From Anammoximicrobium sp032229885 (GTDB lineage: Bacteria; Planctomycetota; Planctomycetia; Pirellulales; Pirellulaceae): 17,782 bases of DNA. Numbering within the stretch: position 1 is the stretch's first letter; each line of letters opens with the position of its first letter. A model generated the notes under the pieces. The model searched no databases. It was not told the DNA's origin and saw only the letters and a program-made list of their open reading frames with translations. The stretch spans positions 1 to 17,782 of the forward strand of contig JAVYAJ010000028.1 of NCBI GenBank assembly GCA_032229885.1. Reading direction: 5' to 3'. Shown here piece after piece: positions 15,874 through 17,782 of this stretch. Position numbers and translations under genes: made by a program.

Positions 15874-16314
15874 ATGAAGCTCTCGAAGATTTCGACCGAA
15901 ATCACCGAGCTGGACATGACGCCCATGATCGACATGACGTTCCAGCTCATCGCATTTTTCATGATGCTGCTGAACTTTGCCGAGGGCGATCAGAACCAGC
16001 GCATCCAATTGCCGAGCAGCGAGCTGGCCAAACCGGCGGTCGCGCCGTTAGAGTCGCCCATCACGCTGCACGTGACCGACGACGATACGGTGATCATCGG
16101 CGGCCAGGAGGTCTCGGTCGACGGTTTGAAGCCGTACTTGGACCGCGAAGCCAGCGTGCTGGCGATGCGCGGCAAGTCTCCGGCCGCCGCGACGATCATC
16201 ATTCGCGGCGACAAAGACGCCAAGACCATCACGGTCCAGGACGTCATCAAGACCTGCCAGATGTCCAAGTTCGAGAAGTTCGTCCTCCGCGCCAAAGAGG
16301 ATCGCGGTTATTGA
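15874..16314 (+). CDS. ExbD/TolR-family protein, first copy
   Basis: This 146-aa protein is the small partner of the channel. A short cytoplasmic N-terminus leads to one membrane helix (about 18-36) preceded by the family motif LDMTPMIDMTFQL. Asp20 matches the aspartate that carries the proton in ExbD/TolR. Residues 45-146 are the periplasmic domain, with TIIIRGDKDAKTITVQDVIK near its end as in family members. Length is normal. GGGGGA (15859-15864) lies 9 nt before the ATG. It sits 90 bp after the ExbB-type gene and 54 bp before a second, clearly different ExbD-type gene, so the motor may use a mixed pair. Confidence 0.94.
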   Translation: MKLSKISTEITELDMTPMIDMTFQLIAFFMMLLNFAEGDQNQRIQLPSSELAKPAVAPLESPITLHVTDDDTVIIGGQEVSVDGLKPYLDREASVLAMRGKSPAAATIIIRGDKDAKTITVQDVIKTCQMSKFEKFVLRAKEDRGY

Positions 16315-16368
16315 CCCTTGGCCGGCTCGCGCCCGATACACGCCACCACCGCAGCTTGGTGTTCGAAC

Positions 16369-16857
16369 ATGCAAATCGAGAAGAAAAATCCGCCGGCCAA
16401 AGTCGAAATGCAGATGACGCCGATGATCGACATCGTGTTTCAACTGCTGACCTTCTTCATCATGTCGTTCAAAATCGTGGCGGCCGAAGGCGATTTTGAC
16501 ATTAAGATGCCGCTGGCCGCCCGCAGCGAAGGGCTGCCTCCGGAGGACAAGCTGCCGCCGATGAAGGTCCGGTTGATGGCCACCAGCGGCGGCCAGTTGA
16601 GCAAGATTCGTTTGAACGACAACGATTTTGGCGTCAGCTTCGACGGGCTGCACAACTATATCATCAGCGTGATCGGCGACGAGCGCGGACCAGGCAGCCG
16701 ACAGGAGACCGCCGAAGTCGAGCTGGATTGCGACCCTCAGTTGCACTACGAGTACGTGGTGCGCGCCATCACCGCCGTGTCCGGCTATACGACCGGCGAG
16801 GGCAACATCGTCAAACTCGTCGAGAAAATCCGTTTCAGTCCGCCCAAAAAAGGCTGA
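16369..16857 (+). CDS. ExbD/TolR-family protein, second copy
   Basis: This 162-aa protein has the same plan as its upstream neighbour. The motif MQMTPMIDIVFQL (14-26) leads into one membrane helix (about 19-38) with Asp21 as the likely proton-carrying residue, then a periplasmic domain with an extended middle (about 55-125) not present in the first copy. The ATG at 16369 gives the usual short N-terminus. An in-frame TTG at 16318 would add 17 residues, and neither start has a strong ribosome site, so the start is less certain than the family. It is the last gene of the plus-strand run and is followed by a hairpin terminator. Confidence 0.93.
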   Translation: MQIEKKNPPAKVEMQMTPMIDIVFQLLTFFIMSFKIVAAEGDFDIKMPLAARSEGLPPEDKLPPMKVRLMATSGGQLSKIRLNDNDFGVSFDGLHNYIISVIGDERGPGSRQETAEVELDCDPQLHYEYVVRAITAVSGYTTGEGNIVKLVEKIRFSPPKKG

Positions 16858-16865
16858 CCGCGGCT

Positions 16866-16906
16866 CGCCATCGGTGCTCGGCTTGACGCCGATGGCGTTG
16901 TCTTTT
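16866..16906 (+). terminator. Rho-independent-type terminator
   Basis: CGCCATCGG (16866-16874) pairs perfectly with CCGATGGCG (16889-16897). A G-U and a G-C pair can extend the stem to 11 bp around a 10-nt loop. TTGTCTTTT follows at once. It lies 9 bp after the second ExbD-type stop and before a converging gene, where a terminator is expected. Confidence 0.75.
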
Positions 16907-16928
16907 GTCCCTGCCCTCTCGCCCCGCG

Positions 16929-17782
16929 TCACGGGTTCAGCGCTTCGCGATGCCGCCGCGTGTCGCGGGCGACTTGCTCGGCGCTGACGAATGGCACGTA
17001 GGCCGCCCGCATGACGAATCCGTAGGCTTCGCCGACGCGGCAATCGGGCACAAACCATTGGAAATCCCAGGACGGATTTCTCCGGCCGGCTGCGGTTGGC
17101 GACTGGGCCAACCAGACGCGGTCGCGGGCGCGAAACATCTGGACATAGGCCATGCCGTGGCTGACGCCGAAAAACCAAGGTTCGGTGTAGACATACGGCG
17201 AGGGATGGTTGATCGCCGTCAGCGGAAAATCGGCGTCGACATGAGGCGGCGTCGGCTGGTCTGCCGGCGCATGCGTGCTGTGGACCCCGGGACTCGGCGA
17301 AATGGCCTCGATCCACCGCGGCGGTCCGTCTTCGTCCCGGCGGCGGCCGCGGAAGAAAATGGCGACGGACTGTGGTTGATGGATATAGCTGTTCCAGAAC
17401 AGTCCAAGGTAGCCATGGTGATAGCCGCCGGCCCGCGGGATGCACTCGAACGTGTACTCGATCGCCCCGTCGTCCAGCAGTTCATAGCGGCCACAGCTTT
17501 CTAGTTTCCAGTTGGCCGTCGGAGCCTGGTATACCTCGACGGTGCGCGAATCCACGATCCGCAGTTGCATCGGGCAGGCCCGCGGCTCGAACTTCTCCTT
17601 CAACACCGCTGTCGTCCCGTCGTGGATATGCGAGAAGTTCAAGCCGCCCACCGCCGGGACGAACAAATTGGCGTCGCGGCGCGCATGGATCAGCGAGGCG
17701 ACTCCGTTGTAGCCGGCCCGATGGCCCGGCAGATCGGGCAGATCCAACGCGGCATTGTCGACGACCACTGCTCGAATCTGGC
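16929..17782 (-). CDS. Uncharacterised protein, partial (5' end beyond the window)
   Basis: The stop is at 16929 and the frame runs open to the window edge. A GTG at 17768 is possible as a start but codons continue beyond it, so the gene most likely begins outside the window. About 284 residues are visible. They have the feel of a beta-sandwich protein, with many aromatic and His residues in conserved-looking blocks: FVPAVGGLNFSHIHDG, CGRYELLDDGAIEYTFECIP, GGYHHGYLGLFWNSYIHQP, WFFGVSHGMAYVQMFR and WDFQWFVPDCRVGEAYGF. I recall similar hypothetical proteins in planctomycetes but cannot name a family. No signal peptide or catalytic motif can be judged without the N-terminus. It converges on the ExbD-type genes and is not part of that operon. 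Confidence 0.75.
   Translation of the reverse strand, partial: QIRAVVVDNAALDLPDLPGHRAGYNGVASLIHARRDANLFVPAVGGLNFSHIHDGTTAVLKEKFEPRACPMQLRIVDSRTVEVYQAPTANWKLESCGRYELLDDGAIEYTFECIPRAGGYHHGYLGLFWNSYIHQPQSVAIFFRGRRRDEDGPPRWIEAISPSPGVHSTHAPADQPTPPHVDADFPLTAINHPSPYVYTEPWFFGVSHGMAYVQMFRARDRVWLAQSPTAAGRRNPSWDFQWFVPDCRVGEAYGFVMRAAYVPFVSAEQVARDTRRHREALNP

Noticed and set aside
16318..16368. TTG start adding 17 residues to the second ExbD-type protein
   Set aside because: The extension has no family resemblance and lengthens the normally short cytoplasmic N-terminus; the ATG at 16369 fits the family better, though neither has a strong ribosome site.

Overview
High-GC bacterial DNA, most likely from a planctomycete (Planctomycetota; Pirellulales-like is an inference from gene style and was not tested). 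The grounds are an ECF sigma factor next to a membrane-anchored YfbK-like VWA protein, large secreted TPR proteins in front of an ExbB-ExbD-ExbD set, paired membrane proteins of a kind familiar from planctomycete genomes, loosely spaced genes, and a repeat-rich spacer of short palindromes. No tRNA, rRNA, CRISPR array, integrase or transposase gene was seen.

Layout. 1-679 has no gene but is dense in small repeats: dispersed GTAGGCC/GGCCTAC elements, a 102-bp MITE-like element with TA flanks (289-390), and a nested palindrome (445-567). 680-6312 is all on the minus strand. Read in transcription order it holds a 525-aa and a 597-aa membrane protein that overlap by ATGA and share a repeated domain, then a secreted S9-family peptidase behind its own possible promoter. 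6313-7140 is a divergent intergenic region carrying eight copies of a 14-bp tandem repeat.

7141-16857 is all on the plus strand: a TTG-started ECF sigma factor; a 738-aa single-pass protein with three N-terminal repeats facing the cytoplasm and a YfbK-like VWA module outside; a 1087-aa secreted helical-repeat (TPR-type) protein; a 344-aa secreted beta-domain plus TPR protein; an ExbB/TolQ-type proton-channel subunit; and two different ExbD-type subunits. A hairpin terminator follows. A partial minus-strand gene of unknown function (16929 to the window end) converges on it.

How the genes may work together (inference). The ExbB-ExbD-ExbD set is an ion-driven inner-membrane motor of the Exb/Tol/Mot type. 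No TonB-like gene is present, and the two secreted TPR proteins just upstream are the obvious candidates to take its place as periplasmic partners. The sigma factor and VWA protein look like a signalling pair in which the VWA protein's cytoplasmic repeats could hold or sense the sigma factor. Whether that pair controls the TPR-Exb genes cannot be read from sequence alone. The two minus-strand membrane proteins form a separate translationally coupled pair of unknown function. The least-described elements here are the triple-repeat VWA protein with an eroded metal site, the TPR-Exb motor without TonB, and the three-copy helical plus beta module.
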